Below, one piece after another: positions 17,925 to 26,444 of a DNA stretch of 64,000 nt. The DNA lies in contig NZ_JACIFY010000018.1 in NCBI RefSeq assembly GCF_014197615.1, positions 47,586-111,585 on the forward strand, in the 5' to 3' direction. The translations under genes were made by a program, and so were the position numbers. Source of the stretch: Rhizobium esperanzae (GTDB lineage: Bacteria > Pseudomonadota > Alphaproteobacteria > Rhizobiales > Rhizobiaceae). Each line of letters opens with the position of its first letter. Within the stretch, counting starts at the first letter, position 1. Under the pieces are notes generated by a model. The model searched no databases. It saw only the letters and a list, made by a program, of their open reading frames with translations, and was not told the origin of the DNA.

Positions 17925-18951
17925 TGGATCGATCTCCCATCGTCAGGACTATCCGGAAGTTTGCCTCGCCGGATCTCATCTTTTGAACAGCTTCCCGGGC
18001 CTGCTCCAGCGGCATGATCTCGATTCTCGGCCGGACGCCGCTGAGGACGCTGAAATCCAACGTCTTTTCGTTCTCGAACGGGGAGCCTGTGATCGAGCCG
18101 ATGACACCGCGTTCGGCCCCTACCAGATAGCCGGTCGAGACCGGCAGCGGATCCTTTCCGACGCCGAGCACGATCAGACGGCCTTCCGGCGAAAGTGCGG
18201 GCATCAACGCGGTGACGGCCGTCGGATTGGCGATCGTGGTCAGAATAGCCTTGGCCCCGCCCATTGCGTTGATCTCATCGGCAGGGTTCTCCTTGTTCGT
18301 GTCGATGTAACGATGCGCTCCGAGCGCCAGCGCGTCGGTGGCGATATCTTCGCCACGGCCCACCGCCACCACACGAAATCCCATCCTGCGGGCATATTGC
18401 AGTGCCATATGGCCGAGCCCGCCGATACCGAGAACGACAACGGTATCGCCCGCTTCGGCGCCGCTCTTCTTCAGCGCATTGAATGTGGCGATGCCGGCGC
18501 AGAGGATCGGTGCGGCCTCCTCGGACGAAAGTTCGTCCGGAATGGAAACGAGGCCGGTCGCGCGCGCGATCATCATCTCGGCATAGCCGCCGTCACACGA
18601 GGATCCGAGAACAGGCTGGTTGCGGCAGAGATTGAAATGGCCGCGCCGGCATTCGCTGCATTCGTTACAGTGACCGCCGAGTCGACCGACACCCACACGT
18701 TGCCCGATCTTCCAGATCGAAGGCGTGTTCGGCCCCAGCGCAACGATGCGGCCGACCACTTCATGGCCGGGCACACGCGGCGGCTGCAACGCCGGATCCG
18801 CCTTGTCGATGTCGCTGGCATCCGCGCCGCAGATGCCGCAGGCTTCGACGGCGATCAGCACTTCACCCGTGCTTGGCGCGGGTGTCGGCCGCTCCACGAG
18901 TTCAAGGCTGGCCGATGTCGCGACCTGCATTGCCCGATAGGTCAAGTTCAT
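17911..18951 (-). CDS. Zinc-dependent alcohol dehydrogenase family protein
   Basis: A 346-residue medium-chain dehydrogenase. Catalytic-zinc ligands appear in ACGICGADASD (Cys near 37) and GHEVVG (His-Glu near 63). The structural zinc site is CNECSECRRGHFNLC (about 95-109). The NAD(P) Rossmann motif is VLGIGGLGHMALQYA near 173-185. The composition matches alcohol dehydrogenases of the AdhP/YahK group. GGAGAG precedes the ATG. It overlaps the amine-oxidase gene by 4 bases and the cupin gene by 14 bases. In context it could oxidise or reduce the aldehyde formed by the amine oxidase. Confidence 0.88.
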   Translation of the reverse strand: MNLTYRAMQVATSASLELVERPTPAPSTGEVLIAVEACGICGADASDIDKADPALQPPRVPGHEVVGRIVALGPNTPSIWKIGQRVGVGRLGGHCNECSECRRGHFNLCRNQPVLGSSCDGGYAEMMIARATGLVSIPDELSSEEAAPILCAGIATFNALKKSGAEAGDTVVVLGIGGLGHMALQYARRMGFRVVAVGRGEDIATDALALGAHRYIDTNKENPADEINAMGGAKAILTTIANPTAVTALMPALSPEGRLIVLGVGKDPLPVSTGYLVGAERGVIGSITGSPFENEKTLDFSVLSGVRPRIEIMPLEQAREAVQKMRSGEANFRIVLTMGDRSNAHQ

Positions 18952-20087
18952 ACTTCTCTCCTGTTTTGTCTCTCAAATGCCGAGGATCTCCGGCGTTCAA
19001 TCAATCTCTCGGCCGCCTGCTCACCGGCCTCGACCGCGCCGGCCAGATAGCCGGCATCGTGAACTGCGGTTTCGCTGCCGGCGGGGGTCATCCAGTCGCG
19101 CCACCCGGCGTCCATCCATTCCCGCCGCCCGCCCGAGGGATGACCCGTTGTCATCAGGTCCGACGCCGTGGCCGTGAACGGGTCCAGGGCCCAATCCTTG
19201 TAAAGCGTCGCCGCAGGCTTCAGCGCCTGTGGACCGAACAGCTGCCCGAGTTGACCGAGCGAAGCCGCGATGATGGCCTCGCGGCCGGCTTCTCTTCTCG
19301 CCTCCGCGGGAACGCCGAGAAAGCCGAAAAGGGCGGCCTTGCCTGACGCCGTGGTGGCGTCATGGATTTCAACGAGCGGCCCGACCATGCTTTGCGCCGC
19401 TCCCGAGAGCCCTGCAGCACGCCAGAAGGGCTTTTCATAGAGCGCAAAGAACTTCGCATGCGGCGCCATCCAGGTCGGTGTTTCATGCCAGAGCTTCCGG
19501 AAGGCCTGATCCGGCGCCGGTTCCAATTCGATCGTCTCCACCAATAAACGCGGCGGCAGCGCAAAGATGACATGCGCGGCCTCGATCACCTCGGCCGAAC
19601 CATCCCCGACATTAACCTGAAGCCCGGAAGTGCCGCCAGTTCGCACGACCCTGGTCACCCTCATTCCCAAGCGGATGCGGTCTTTGGGCAAACGATCGGC
19701 CAGCGCGGAAATGATGGCCCCGCTACCGCCGGCCAATCGCATCGACTGCGGTTCCTGCCGGAGCGTGTTGTAGTGTTCCAACGCAGAACCGGGCGACCGT
19801 TGAAATGCCATTGCGCCATCGGTGTGCTGGGGGAAGAACGCCAGCCCAAGCTCCTGCGCAAAGCGGGCGATCGCGGGATGCATATCGGGCCAGAGCCAGG
19901 AGGGGCCAAGGTCAAATCCATCAATCGAGGGCTCGCCGTCGATCCCGACCGACAGAATGCGTCCGCCGAGACGTTGCCGGGCGTCGACAAGAACAAAATC
20001 CAGCCCGGCGCGGTGAAGGCGATAGGCCGCCGTCAGGCCCGCAAGCCCGCCGCCGACGATCAATATGGTCTGAGAAAGGCTCATCAT
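18948..20087 (-). CDS. FAD-dependent amine oxidase (flavin monoamine oxidase family)
   Basis: A 379-residue flavoprotein. The N-terminal dinucleotide-binding motif ILIVGGGLAGLTAAYRLHRAG is followed by DARQRLGGR, the classic MAO/PAO FAD fingerprint. The C-terminal FAD contact resembles AGYLAGAVEAGEQAAERLI. The length is shorter than eukaryotic MAO but usual for bacterial members. The start codons ATGATG at 20087/20084 lack a clear ribosome-binding site; instead a mini-ORF stops 3 bases upstream, suggesting translational coupling. The amine substrate is unknown; the next genes encode an alcohol dehydrogenase and cupins. Confidence 0.85.
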   Translation of the reverse strand: MMSLSQTILIVGGGLAGLTAAYRLHRAGLDFVLVDARQRLGGRILSVGIDGEPSIDGFDLGPSWLWPDMHPAIARFAQELGLAFFPQHTDGAMAFQRSPGSALEHYNTLRQEPQSMRLAGGSGAIISALADRLPKDRIRLGMRVTRVVRTGGTSGLQVNVGDGSAEVIEAAHVIFALPPRLLVETIELEPAPDQAFRKLWHETPTWMAPHAKFFALYEKPFWRAAGLSGAAQSMVGPLVEIHDATTASGKAALFGFLGVPAEARREAGREAIIAASLGQLGQLFGPQALKPAATLYKDWALDPFTATASDLMTTGHPSGGRREWMDAGWRDWMTPAGSETAVHDAGYLAGAVEAGEQAAERLIERRRSSAFERQNRREV

Positions 20088-20090
20088 CGT

Positions 20091-20153
20091 TCAGGCCACG
20101 ACATAGACGCGGCTCTTCGGCGCAGCCGTCGAAAAAGGTTCGAGTGCAATCAC
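20091..20153 (-). CDS. Mini-ORF 2 (20 residues), GTG start, coupled to the amine oxidase
   Basis: GTG at 20153 overlaps the stop of mini-ORF 1 (GTGA), and the frame runs 20 codons to a TGA at 20091-20093, 3 bases before the amine-oxidase ATG. The peptide reads MIALEPFSTAAPKSRVYVVA. The tight packing suggests a leader that passes ribosomes to the oxidase gene. Alternatively it and mini-ORF 1 are one 33-35-residue peptide split by a frameshift. Confidence 0.4.
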   Translation of the reverse strand: MIALEPFSTAAPKSRVYVVA

Positions 20154-20197
20154 GACGCGTCATCGAACATTGCGTTCTTGAGGTGGGTCATGGTCAT
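20150..20197 (-). CDS. Mini-ORF 1 (15 residues) at the head of the amine-oxidase operon
   Basis: ATG at 20197 with GAGAGG directly upstream, reading MTMTHLKNAMFDDAS and stopping at 20150-20152. It has the best ribosome-binding site in this leader region, better than that of the amine oxidase itself. It may be a regulatory leader peptide or the N-terminal half of a small peptide gene. No family was recognised. Confidence 0.4.
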   Translation of the reverse strand: MTMTHLKNAMFDDAS

Positions 20198-20349
20198 CCT
20201 CTCAGGTGTCGTTTTCGCATGTGGTGCGCCGATATGTCAGCGCCTCACCCGTTCTTGAGTGCTCTCTGCGGTGCGATTTGACAAATGAGAGTTTCTTGGC
20301 TGCGGGAAAGAAAAACTTTGCCGCTCGTCGATGTGGCCCGCGCAGCTTG

Positions 20350-21276
20350 CTATCGGGTCAGGACTGCCGCTTCCTCGACGAGCCAATCCCGAAACATCCT
20401 GAGTTTCGGAAGCGACGAATATTCCTGCCGATAAACCACATAATATGCCAGCTTCGAAGGCACGTGCACTTCGGGGAAAAGCCGCTGCAGCCGCCCCGCT
20501 GTCAGGTCGTCGCGCGCCAGGATGCTCCGGGCCAGAGCCACGCCGCGCCCCTCGATCGCAGCCTGGAGCACCGCCCCCGAATTGTCGATCCTCATTCCTC
20601 TCTGGGCTTGCGCCTCACCCACACCGGCTGCGCGCAGCCACGTGTCCCAGGTGACGAAACCAATCGCGGGATCGACGGAAAGGTCGTGGATGAGCGTAGT
20701 CTGCGTGAGATCGGCAGGTTCGGCAAAATTGCTCAGATCAGGGAAAGACGGGGAGCAGACAGGGAAGATTTCCTCTTCCATCAGCTTTTCCGATACGAGG
20801 CCCGGCCAGGTTCCGTCGCCATAGCGCACGCCGATATCGATGCCGTGAGCTTTGTAGTCGACGAGCTTCAAACTCGTCTCAAGCCGAATGTCGGTCTCCG
20901 GGCATCGGCTCTGGAAACGGTCGATGCGCGGCAGCAGCCATCTGGCGGCAAAAGCAGGGCTAACCGTCACGTTAAGGATGCCGCCGGTCGCGGACTCGCG
21001 AAGCCGATCCAGTCCCACGCCAAGCCGATCCAGCCCCGCACGGATATCCGGCAGCGCCCGCTCTGCATTCTCGGTCAGGGTGAGCCGTACTTTTCCGGTT
21101 GCACTGCGATGGAACAGCGGCATGCCCAGCCATTCTTCAAGTCCACGCACCATTTGCCCTACCGCGGCGGCGGTGACATTGAGTTCCTCGGCTGCGCCCG
21201 AAAAGCTCCCGTTGCGTGCACTCGCTTCGAACGCCCGCAACGCATTCAGATAGACCGGGGACTTCCTGTTCAACAT
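20350..21276 (-). CDS. LysR-family transcriptional regulator (GcvA-like)
   Basis: A 308-residue regulator. The N-terminal winged helix-turn-helix is ALRAFEASARNGSFSGAAEELNVT followed by AAAVGQMVRGLEEWLG (residues about 12-55), and then a LysR substrate-binding domain from about 90. The helix-turn-helix and the LFHRSATGKVRLTLTE stretch are typical of the GcvA subgroup. It lies upstream of, and in the same orientation as, the amine-oxidase set, with 150 bases plus the mini-ORFs between, so it is the best candidate regulator for those genes. The ATG at 21276 is near the edge of a rhizobial repeat. Confidence 0.88.
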   Translation of the reverse strand: MLNRKSPVYLNALRAFEASARNGSFSGAAEELNVTAAAVGQMVRGLEEWLGMPLFHRSATGKVRLTLTENAERALPDIRAGLDRLGVGLDRLRESATGGILNVTVSPAFAARWLLPRIDRFQSRCPETDIRLETSLKLVDYKAHGIDIGVRYGDGTWPGLVSEKLMEEEIFPVCSPSFPDLSNFAEPADLTQTTLIHDLSVDPAIGFVTWDTWLRAAGVGEAQAQRGMRIDNSGAVLQAAIEGRGVALARSILARDDLTAGRLQRLFPEVHVPSKLAYYVVYRQEYSSLPKLRMFRDWLVEEAAVLTR

Positions 21277-21290
21277 TTTTCTCGCGTAGG

Positions 21291-21362
21291 TCTAGCAATT
21301 CCAGGAAAAGTGCGAAGCGGTTTTTCGTCCGGAATTGCGTAAAAACAAAAAGTTAGAGCGTT
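21291..21362. repeat. Rhizobial intergenic palindromic repeat
   Basis: GCAATTCC at 21295-21302 and GGAATTGC at 21331-21338 form the arms around AGGAAAAGTGCGAAGCGG, followed by an A-rich tail. This arrangement is familiar from many Rhizobium intergenic regions. It sits between the LysR and CueR genes and may form a hairpin transcript end for the CueR side. Confidence 0.55.
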
Positions 21363-21465
21363 CAGTCCTTCCGTGAAAACCTGAACCGCTCTCAGGGTGG
21401 CTGGTCAGCTCGAGAGCGAGCAACATTCCCCTTTGGTCGCTTGGCAGGTCAAGTTCCATCACGCA

Positions 21466-21930
21466 TCAAGTTGTGTGCTTCGCCTTGTGAGGCGGCAGAA
21501 TTCTCGAATTCCGTTTTCGGCTGGCGATAGGCTCGTCCGCGCCATGGTTCTCCAGACCCTCGAGAATGGGGCAGCTCGGCCGCTGATCCCCCGCACATTT
21601 GGACACCAGGGTCTCGAGGGTCTGAGCCATCTGTTGCAATTCCTGGATCTTGAGCCGAAGCAGGGCGATATGGTCAAGCGCGATCTTCTTGACATCGGTG
21701 CTTTGACGCTCCCGGTTCGTCCAGAGGTCCAGAAGCTTTTGGATTTCGGCCACCTGGAAGCCGACATCGCGCGCGCTGCGGATGAAGCGCAGCATATGAA
21801 CATCCTCGTCCGAATAGTCGCGATATCCCGACGCCTTGCGGTCGGCAGCCGAAATCAGGCCGGTCTGTTCATAGTAGCGGATCATCTTGGCCGAAACGCC
21901 CGATGCCTTGGCTGCTTGTCCGATATTCAT
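21466..21930 (-). CDS. hmrR: Cu(I)-responsive MerR-family regulator (CueR/HmrR)
   Basis: A 154-residue MerR regulator. The winged helix starts MNIGQAAKASGVSAKMIRYYE, followed by the dimerisation helix and the metal loop KCAGDQRPSC, where two Cys eight positions apart match the CueR Cu(I) ligands Cys112/Cys120. It is a little longer than E. coli CueR because of a basic tail. It lies downstream of, and in the same orientation as, copA, 57 bases after its stop. The twin operators at 24519-24590 are its expected targets. CueR activates at copper excess by untwisting a 19-bp-spaced promoter. Confidence 0.9.
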   Translation of the reverse strand: MNIGQAAKASGVSAKMIRYYEQTGLISAADRKASGYRDYSDEDVHMLRFIRSARDVGFQVAEIQKLLDLWTNRERQSTDVKKIALDHIALLRLKIQELQQMAQTLETLVSKCAGDQRPSCPILEGLENHGADEPIASRKRNSRILPPHKAKHTT

Positions 21931-21987
21931 AGGTCTTTCCTTATATGGGCTGGCCGATCCCGGAAGGACCGGCTCTGCCTGATCGTA

Positions 21988-24471
21988 TCAGTGGGTGGCC
22001 CTGAACCTGCGAAGCCTCAGCGCATTGCCGAGCACGAAGACGCTCGACAGCGCCATGGCGCCTGCGGCCAAGACCGGCGACAGCAGGATGCCGAAAGCCG
22101 GATACAGGGCGCCCGCGGCGACCGGGATCAGGGCGGTATTGTAGGCAAAGGCCCAGAACAGGTTCTGCCGGATGTTGCCGATCGTCGCCTTCGACAACGC
22201 GATCGCGTTCGGCACGCCCTGCAGACTGCCAGACATCAGCACCACGTCGGCCGCTTCGATGGCGACATCCGTGCCGGTGCCGATGGCAAGCCCGACATCC
22301 GCCTCCGCGAGCGCTGGAGCATCATTGATGCCGTCACCGACAAAGGCAAGTCTGCCATATTGCCTCTTGAGGCGTCGGACGGCGTCGACTTTGCCGTCCG
22401 GCAATACTTCGGCGACGACCTCGTCGATGCCGAGCCCGGCTGCGACGGCGCGGGCGGTGCGGGCATTGTCGCCGGTGATCATCGCGACCTTGAGCCCAAG
22501 CCCGTGCAAGGCCTTGATCGCCGCGGGCGTGGTGTCCTTGATCGGATCGGCCACGGCAATGATTGCTGCCAATTTGCCGTCGATTGCCGCATAAAGAGGC
22601 GACTTGCCCTCGTCACCGAGGCGTTCGGCGACAGCCGCGAAACCGGCCACATCAAGGCCAAGCTCGGCCATGTAGCGGTCGGCACCGACGTCGATGCGCC
22701 TGTCCTCGACACGGGCCTTGACCCCGAAGCCGGTCACCGATTGAAAATCCGACACGACAGGAGGCGCGATCCCCTCGGCCGCGGCGGCATCGACGATCGC
22801 CCGTGCGATCGGATGTTCGGACCTGGCCTCGACGGCGGCAATCAGGCCCAGGACCTGTGCGCGGTTGAAGCCCTCCGCCATTTCCAGGTCGGTCAGCTTG
22901 GGCTTGCCTTCGGTCAGCGTGCCGGTCTTGTCGAGCGCGACGATGTTGGCGTCCCTGAGCAATTGCAGCGCTTCGCCCTTGCGGAACAGCACGCCCAGTT
23001 CCGCACCGCGGCCGGTGCCGACCATGATAGAGGTCGGCGTCGCCAACCCCATGGCGCAGGGGCAGGCGATGACCAGAACCGCCACGGCGTTGATCAGGGC
23101 ATAGGTCAGTTGCGGCGAGGGGCCGAAGACATACCAGATCGCGAAGGTCAGCGCGGCGACGAGGATGACAGCGGGCACGAACCACATGGTCACCTTGTCG
23201 ACGATGGCCTGGATCGGCATTTTCGAGGCCTGCGCCTCTTCGACCATGCGGATGATCTGCGACAGAACCGTGTCGCCGCCCACCGCGGTGGCCCGGAACG
23301 AGAAGGCGCCCTTCTGGTTGACTGTGCCGCCGACCACGGCGCTGCCCGCGGTCTTAGCGACCGGGATCGGCTCGCCGGTGATCATCGATTCATCAACATA
23401 GCTCGTGCCTTCGATCACCTCGCCATCGACGGGAACGCGTTCCCCGGGACGAACCTCGACGATATCGCCGGCAAGGACCGAGCCGATGGGCTGTTCGACG
23501 ATCTTGCCGTCGCGCAATACCCGAGCGCTGCGCACCTGAAGCCCGGCCAGGCGCTTGATCGCCTCGGAGGTGCGCCCCTTGGCGCGGGCCTCAAGCAGCC
23601 GGCCGAGCAGGATGAGCGTGATGATGACCGCTGCCGCCTCATAATAGACGTTGATCGTGCCGGGCGGCAGCAACGAGGGTGCGAAGGTGGCGACGAGCGA
23701 ATAGAGATAGGCGGCGAGAGAACCAATGGCGACGAGGCTGTTCATGTCGGGAGCCCGCCGCCACATCGCCGGCAGCCCCTTCTCGAAAAAGCGCATGCCG
23801 GGACCGAAGAGAACGATCGAGGTCAGCGCGAACTGGAGATACCAACTCCATTGCATACCGATCGTGGCCTGGATCAGCCCATGGATGGCAGGGCTCAGGT
23901 GCGAGCCCATCTCGGTGATGAAGACCGGCAGCGTGAGCACGGCGGCGATGATGAAATCGCGGGTAAGCTCGCGCCGCTCCGCATCCTTTTTCTCGGCACG
24001 GGCGGCATCTTCGTCCGTCCGGTCCGCGTCGATCAGCTTGGCCTCGTAGCCGACGCCCAGGATGGCGGCAATCAGGGTGGCGGCATCGGCCGATCCCTTG
24101 ATCGTCGCCCGTTCGGTGGCAAGATTGACGGTGGCTTCATTGACACCGGGAACGGCCTTCAGCGCGCGTTCGACATTGCCGACACAGGAAGCGCAGGTCA
24201 TGCCTTCGACGGCAAGCTCAACGGCGACAGAGGGAGCGGCGCCGACCGAATAGCCGACATCCTCGACTGCCTTCACCAACACGTCGCGGTCGATGGGCGC
24301 ATGGGTGCTGATGCTCGCCTTCTCGGTGGCGATGTTGACCGACACGGCGTCGACGCCGGGCACGGCCCTCAGGGCGCGCTCGACTGTGCCCACGCAGGAA
24401 GCGCAGGTCATGCCCTCGATGGAAAGCGATATGACCGGGGATGGATCTGTTTTTCGAAGCGGAGCATTCAC
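21988..24471 (-). CDS. actP: Copper-exporting P1B-type ATPase (CopA/ActP)
   Basis: An 827-residue copper pump. Two N-terminal heavy-metal domains each carry GMTCASC (about residues 19 and 88). The core has eight predicted membrane helices, the transport motif CPC (in VIACPCAMG, about 470), the phosphorylation motif DKTGTLTEG (about 512), the nucleotide-domain SEHPIA motif, and GDGINDAPAL. The CPC motif marks Cu(I)/Ag(I) export from cytoplasm to periplasm. In R. leguminosarum the orthologue is called ActP. A CueR-type promoter lies just upstream at 24511-24541. Confidence 0.95.
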   Translation of the reverse strand: MNAPLRKTDPSPVISLSIEGMTCASCVGTVERALRAVPGVDAVSVNIATEKASISTHAPIDRDVLVKAVEDVGYSVGAAPSVAVELAVEGMTCASCVGNVERALKAVPGVNEATVNLATERATIKGSADAATLIAAILGVGYEAKLIDADRTDEDAARAEKKDAERRELTRDFIIAAVLTLPVFITEMGSHLSPAIHGLIQATIGMQWSWYLQFALTSIVLFGPGMRFFEKGLPAMWRRAPDMNSLVAIGSLAAYLYSLVATFAPSLLPPGTINVYYEAAAVIITLILLGRLLEARAKGRTSEAIKRLAGLQVRSARVLRDGKIVEQPIGSVLAGDIVEVRPGERVPVDGEVIEGTSYVDESMITGEPIPVAKTAGSAVVGGTVNQKGAFSFRATAVGGDTVLSQIIRMVEEAQASKMPIQAIVDKVTMWFVPAVILVAALTFAIWYVFGPSPQLTYALINAVAVLVIACPCAMGLATPTSIMVGTGRGAELGVLFRKGEALQLLRDANIVALDKTGTLTEGKPKLTDLEMAEGFNRAQVLGLIAAVEARSEHPIARAIVDAAAAEGIAPPVVSDFQSVTGFGVKARVEDRRIDVGADRYMAELGLDVAGFAAVAERLGDEGKSPLYAAIDGKLAAIIAVADPIKDTTPAAIKALHGLGLKVAMITGDNARTARAVAAGLGIDEVVAEVLPDGKVDAVRRLKRQYGRLAFVGDGINDAPALAEADVGLAIGTGTDVAIEAADVVLMSGSLQGVPNAIALSKATIGNIRQNLFWAFAYNTALIPVAAGALYPAFGILLSPVLAAGAMALSSVFVLGNALRLRRFRATH

Positions 24472-24510
24472 GGCCGCCTCCTTTCTATTTCGAAATTTAC
24501 GTTCGAGCGA

Positions 24511-24541
24511 AAGATGGAGCTTCCAACCATGGGAAGGTCAA
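24511..24541 (-). promoter_or_regulatory. CueR-type promoter/operator for copA
   Basis: On the minus strand: TTGACC (-35, 24541-24536), a 19-base spacer containing CTTCCCATGGTTGGAAG-like dyad sequence, then CATCTT (-10, 24516-24511). The unusually long 19-bp spacer with a dyad inside is the hallmark of MerR/CueR-activated promoters. The 22 bases at 24519-24540 are the exact reverse complement of 24569-24590. Confidence 0.8.
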
Positions 24542-24567
24542 TAGCAAAATTTTCCGTTTGAAGCCCC

Positions 24568-24598
24568 TTGACCTTCCCATGGTTGGAAGCCCCACCTT
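24568..24598 (+). promoter_or_regulatory. CueR-type promoter/operator for copZ
   Basis: TTGACC (-35, 24568-24573), a 19-base spacer carrying ACCTTCCCATGGTTGGAAGC-type dyad sequence, and CACCTT (-10, 24593-24598). It mirrors the copA promoter, so one regulator should switch on both directions in response to copper. The copZ ATG lies 34 bases downstream. Confidence 0.8.
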
Positions 24599-24631
24599 GA
24601 GCGCCATGAGACCAAACAAAGGAGATTTCTC

Positions 24632-24823
24632 ATGGAATTCAAAATCGAAAACATGACCTGCGGCGGCTGCGCGCGGTCCGTCTCGAAGGTGATCCAATCG
24701 GTCGATGCCGACGCCAAGGTCGATGCCGATCCTGTAACACGCATGATCAAGGTCGACACCAGCGCCAATCCGGCGGATGTCCGTCAAGCGCTCGCACAGG
24801 CCGGCTATCCCTCAGCAGGCTGA
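24632..24823 (+). CDS. copZ: Copper chaperone, heavy-metal-associated domain (CopZ-like)
   Basis: A 63-residue single HMA domain. The Cu-binding loop is MTCGGC at residues 8-13, preceded by the EFKIEN strand. It should carry Cu(I) in the cytoplasm to the ATPase or the regulator. GGAG precedes the ATG. It is divergent from copA under a matching CueR-type promoter, with the multicopper oxidase 106 bases downstream. Confidence 0.9.
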   Translation: MEFKIENMTCGGCARSVSKVIQSVDADAKVDADPVTRMIKVDTSANPADVRQALAQAGYPSAG

Positions 24824-24929
24824 CCGCACCGTCGGATTACGCTTCGGCAATCACCACACAGAAAGCAAGGCAACTGCGAACGGCCGCGCCGGCCGATCGT
24901 TCCTGCGCGATCAAAGAGGAAATCACTCG

Positions 24930-26444
24930 ATGCATAGACGCACCTTTCTAACGGGCATTGCGGGCCTTGCAGTCACAAGTTCCGTGACGGCTCTGGTCGC
25001 GATCGAGAAGAGCAACAGCGCCGGAAACATGAACATGGCCGCCATGAATATGGGCGGCATGGACATGGGCGACGCCGGCAGTCCGGGGGCGGAAGGCATA
25101 CCCGTGCTCCCTGAAGGGCAGCCGTTGCGCGAATTGCCGCGGCTGGCCAACCAGTCTGATGAGGCCGGCCTGTTCCGCACCAGCCTTGCCGCCGAACCGG
25201 CAACCCTCCGCTTTGCCGAGGGGCTCGACACGCCGGTGCTTCTCTATAATGGCGGCAATCCGGTGATCGAGGCCCGTGAAGGCGACCGGATCGAGATCGA
25301 CTTCCGGAACGGCATTCCCGACCAGCCGACGACCGTTCACTGGCATGGCATGCCGGTGCCGGCCGATCAGGACGGCAACCCGATGGTTCCCGTGGCCGCA
25401 GGAGCGTCACAGCGATATGCTTTCGATCTGCCGCAGGGCAGTGCCGCGCCTTATTGGTTCCATCCGCATCCGCATGGCCATACCGCCGAGCAGGTCTACC
25501 GCGGCCTTGCCGGTATCTTCCTGGTCAAGCCCAAGAATGACCCAATCCCCGCCGAATACGGGGATACGATCCTGATGCTGACCGATCTCCGCCTTGCTGC
25601 CGATGGCTCGATCCCGGAAAACGGCATGATGGACCATATGAACGGCCGCGTCGGCGACCATGTGCTGGTCAACGGCCAGAAGAACCCGGTGCTGGCCGTG
25701 GCCAAGGGCGAGAAGCGTCGCCTGCGGCTGTTCAACGCGACCAATGCGCGTTTCCTGCGCCTGACTTTCGAGAATGCCTCAATGGTGCTGATCGGCACCG
25801 ATGGCGGCCTGCTCGAGGCCCCGGTTGCAATCGACGAGCTCCTGCTTGTGCCCGCCGAGCGTGTCGAACTCGTCGTCGCCTTCGATCAGCCGGGACCCGC
25901 CAAACTCACCACGCTTGACTATGACCGCGGCTGGATGGGGCCGGGAAAGCCCGACGAGGCCGGCATGAGCTTACTCACGGTCGATGTCTCCGACAGTCCG
26001 GGGTCTGCGATACCGGCATTGCCGGCGAAGTTGCGCGAGATCGCGCCGCTGCCGACGCCGGTCAAAACCCGCCGCTTCGTGCTGACCGAATCGATGAGCG
26101 GCATGAGTATGGCCTTCCAGATCAACGGCGCCAGCTTTGACATGAATCGCATCGACGAGGTGATGAAGACCGGCGACGTCGAGCTTTGGGAAATCATCAA
26201 CAAGGCGGACATGGACCATCCGTTCCATGTGCACGGGACGCAGTTCCAGATTGTCGAATACGAGAAGGACGGCAAGATTATAAAGGCGCCCTACCGGTCG
26301 TGGAAGGACACCGTCAACGTCGTCTCCGGTCAGACGGTGCGCTTCCTCATCCGTCAGGATATGCCGGGGCAGCGCATGTATCATTGCCATATCCTCGAAC
26401 ATGAAGATCTCGGCATGATGGGCCTGCTCGACGTCCGGGCATGA
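24930..26444 (+). CDS. Tat-exported multicopper oxidase (CueO/CopA-type)
   Basis: A 504-residue periplasmic cuproxidase. The twin-arginine signal HRRTFLTGIAGLAV starts the protein, followed by a Met-rich stretch (NMNMAAMNMGGMDMG) likely to bind Cu(I). Copper ligands appear in the four usual motifs: HWHG (about 137), HPHPHGH (about 178), HPFHVHG (about 430) and HCHILEHEDLGMM (about 485). Relatives oxidise Cu(I) to less toxic Cu(II). The start at 24930 has AGAGGA upstream; the open frame before it is not signal-like. It lies downstream of copZ and overlaps the MBL-fold gene by 4 bases. Confidence 0.93.
   Translation: MHRRTFLTGIAGLAVTSSVTALVAIEKSNSAGNMNMAAMNMGGMDMGDAGSPGAEGIPVLPEGQPLRELPRLANQSDEAGLFRTSLAAEPATLRFAEGLDTPVLLYNGGNPVIEAREGDRIEIDFRNGIPDQPTTVHWHGMPVPADQDGNPMVPVAAGASQRYAFDLPQGSAAPYWFHPHPHGHTAEQVYRGLAGIFLVKPKNDPIPAEYGDTILMLTDLRLAADGSIPENGMMDHMNGRVGDHVLVNGQKNPVLAVAKGEKRRLRLFNATNARFLRLTFENASMVLIGTDGGLLEAPVAIDELLLVPAERVELVVAFDQPGPAKLTTLDYDRGWMGPGKPDEAGMSLLTVDVSDSPGSAIPALPAKLREIAPLPTPVKTRRFVLTESMSGMSMAFQINGASFDMNRIDEVMKTGDVELWEIINKADMDHPFHVHGTQFQIVEYEKDGKIIKAPYRSWKDTVNVVSGQTVRFLIRQDMPGQRMYHCHILEHEDLGMMGLLDVRA

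Noticed and set aside
21397..24561. 1054-codon open frame on the plus strand
   Set aside because: It is antisense to the copper ATPase and CueR genes, whose motifs are unmistakable; its translation is Asp/Arg/Gly-rich without domains.
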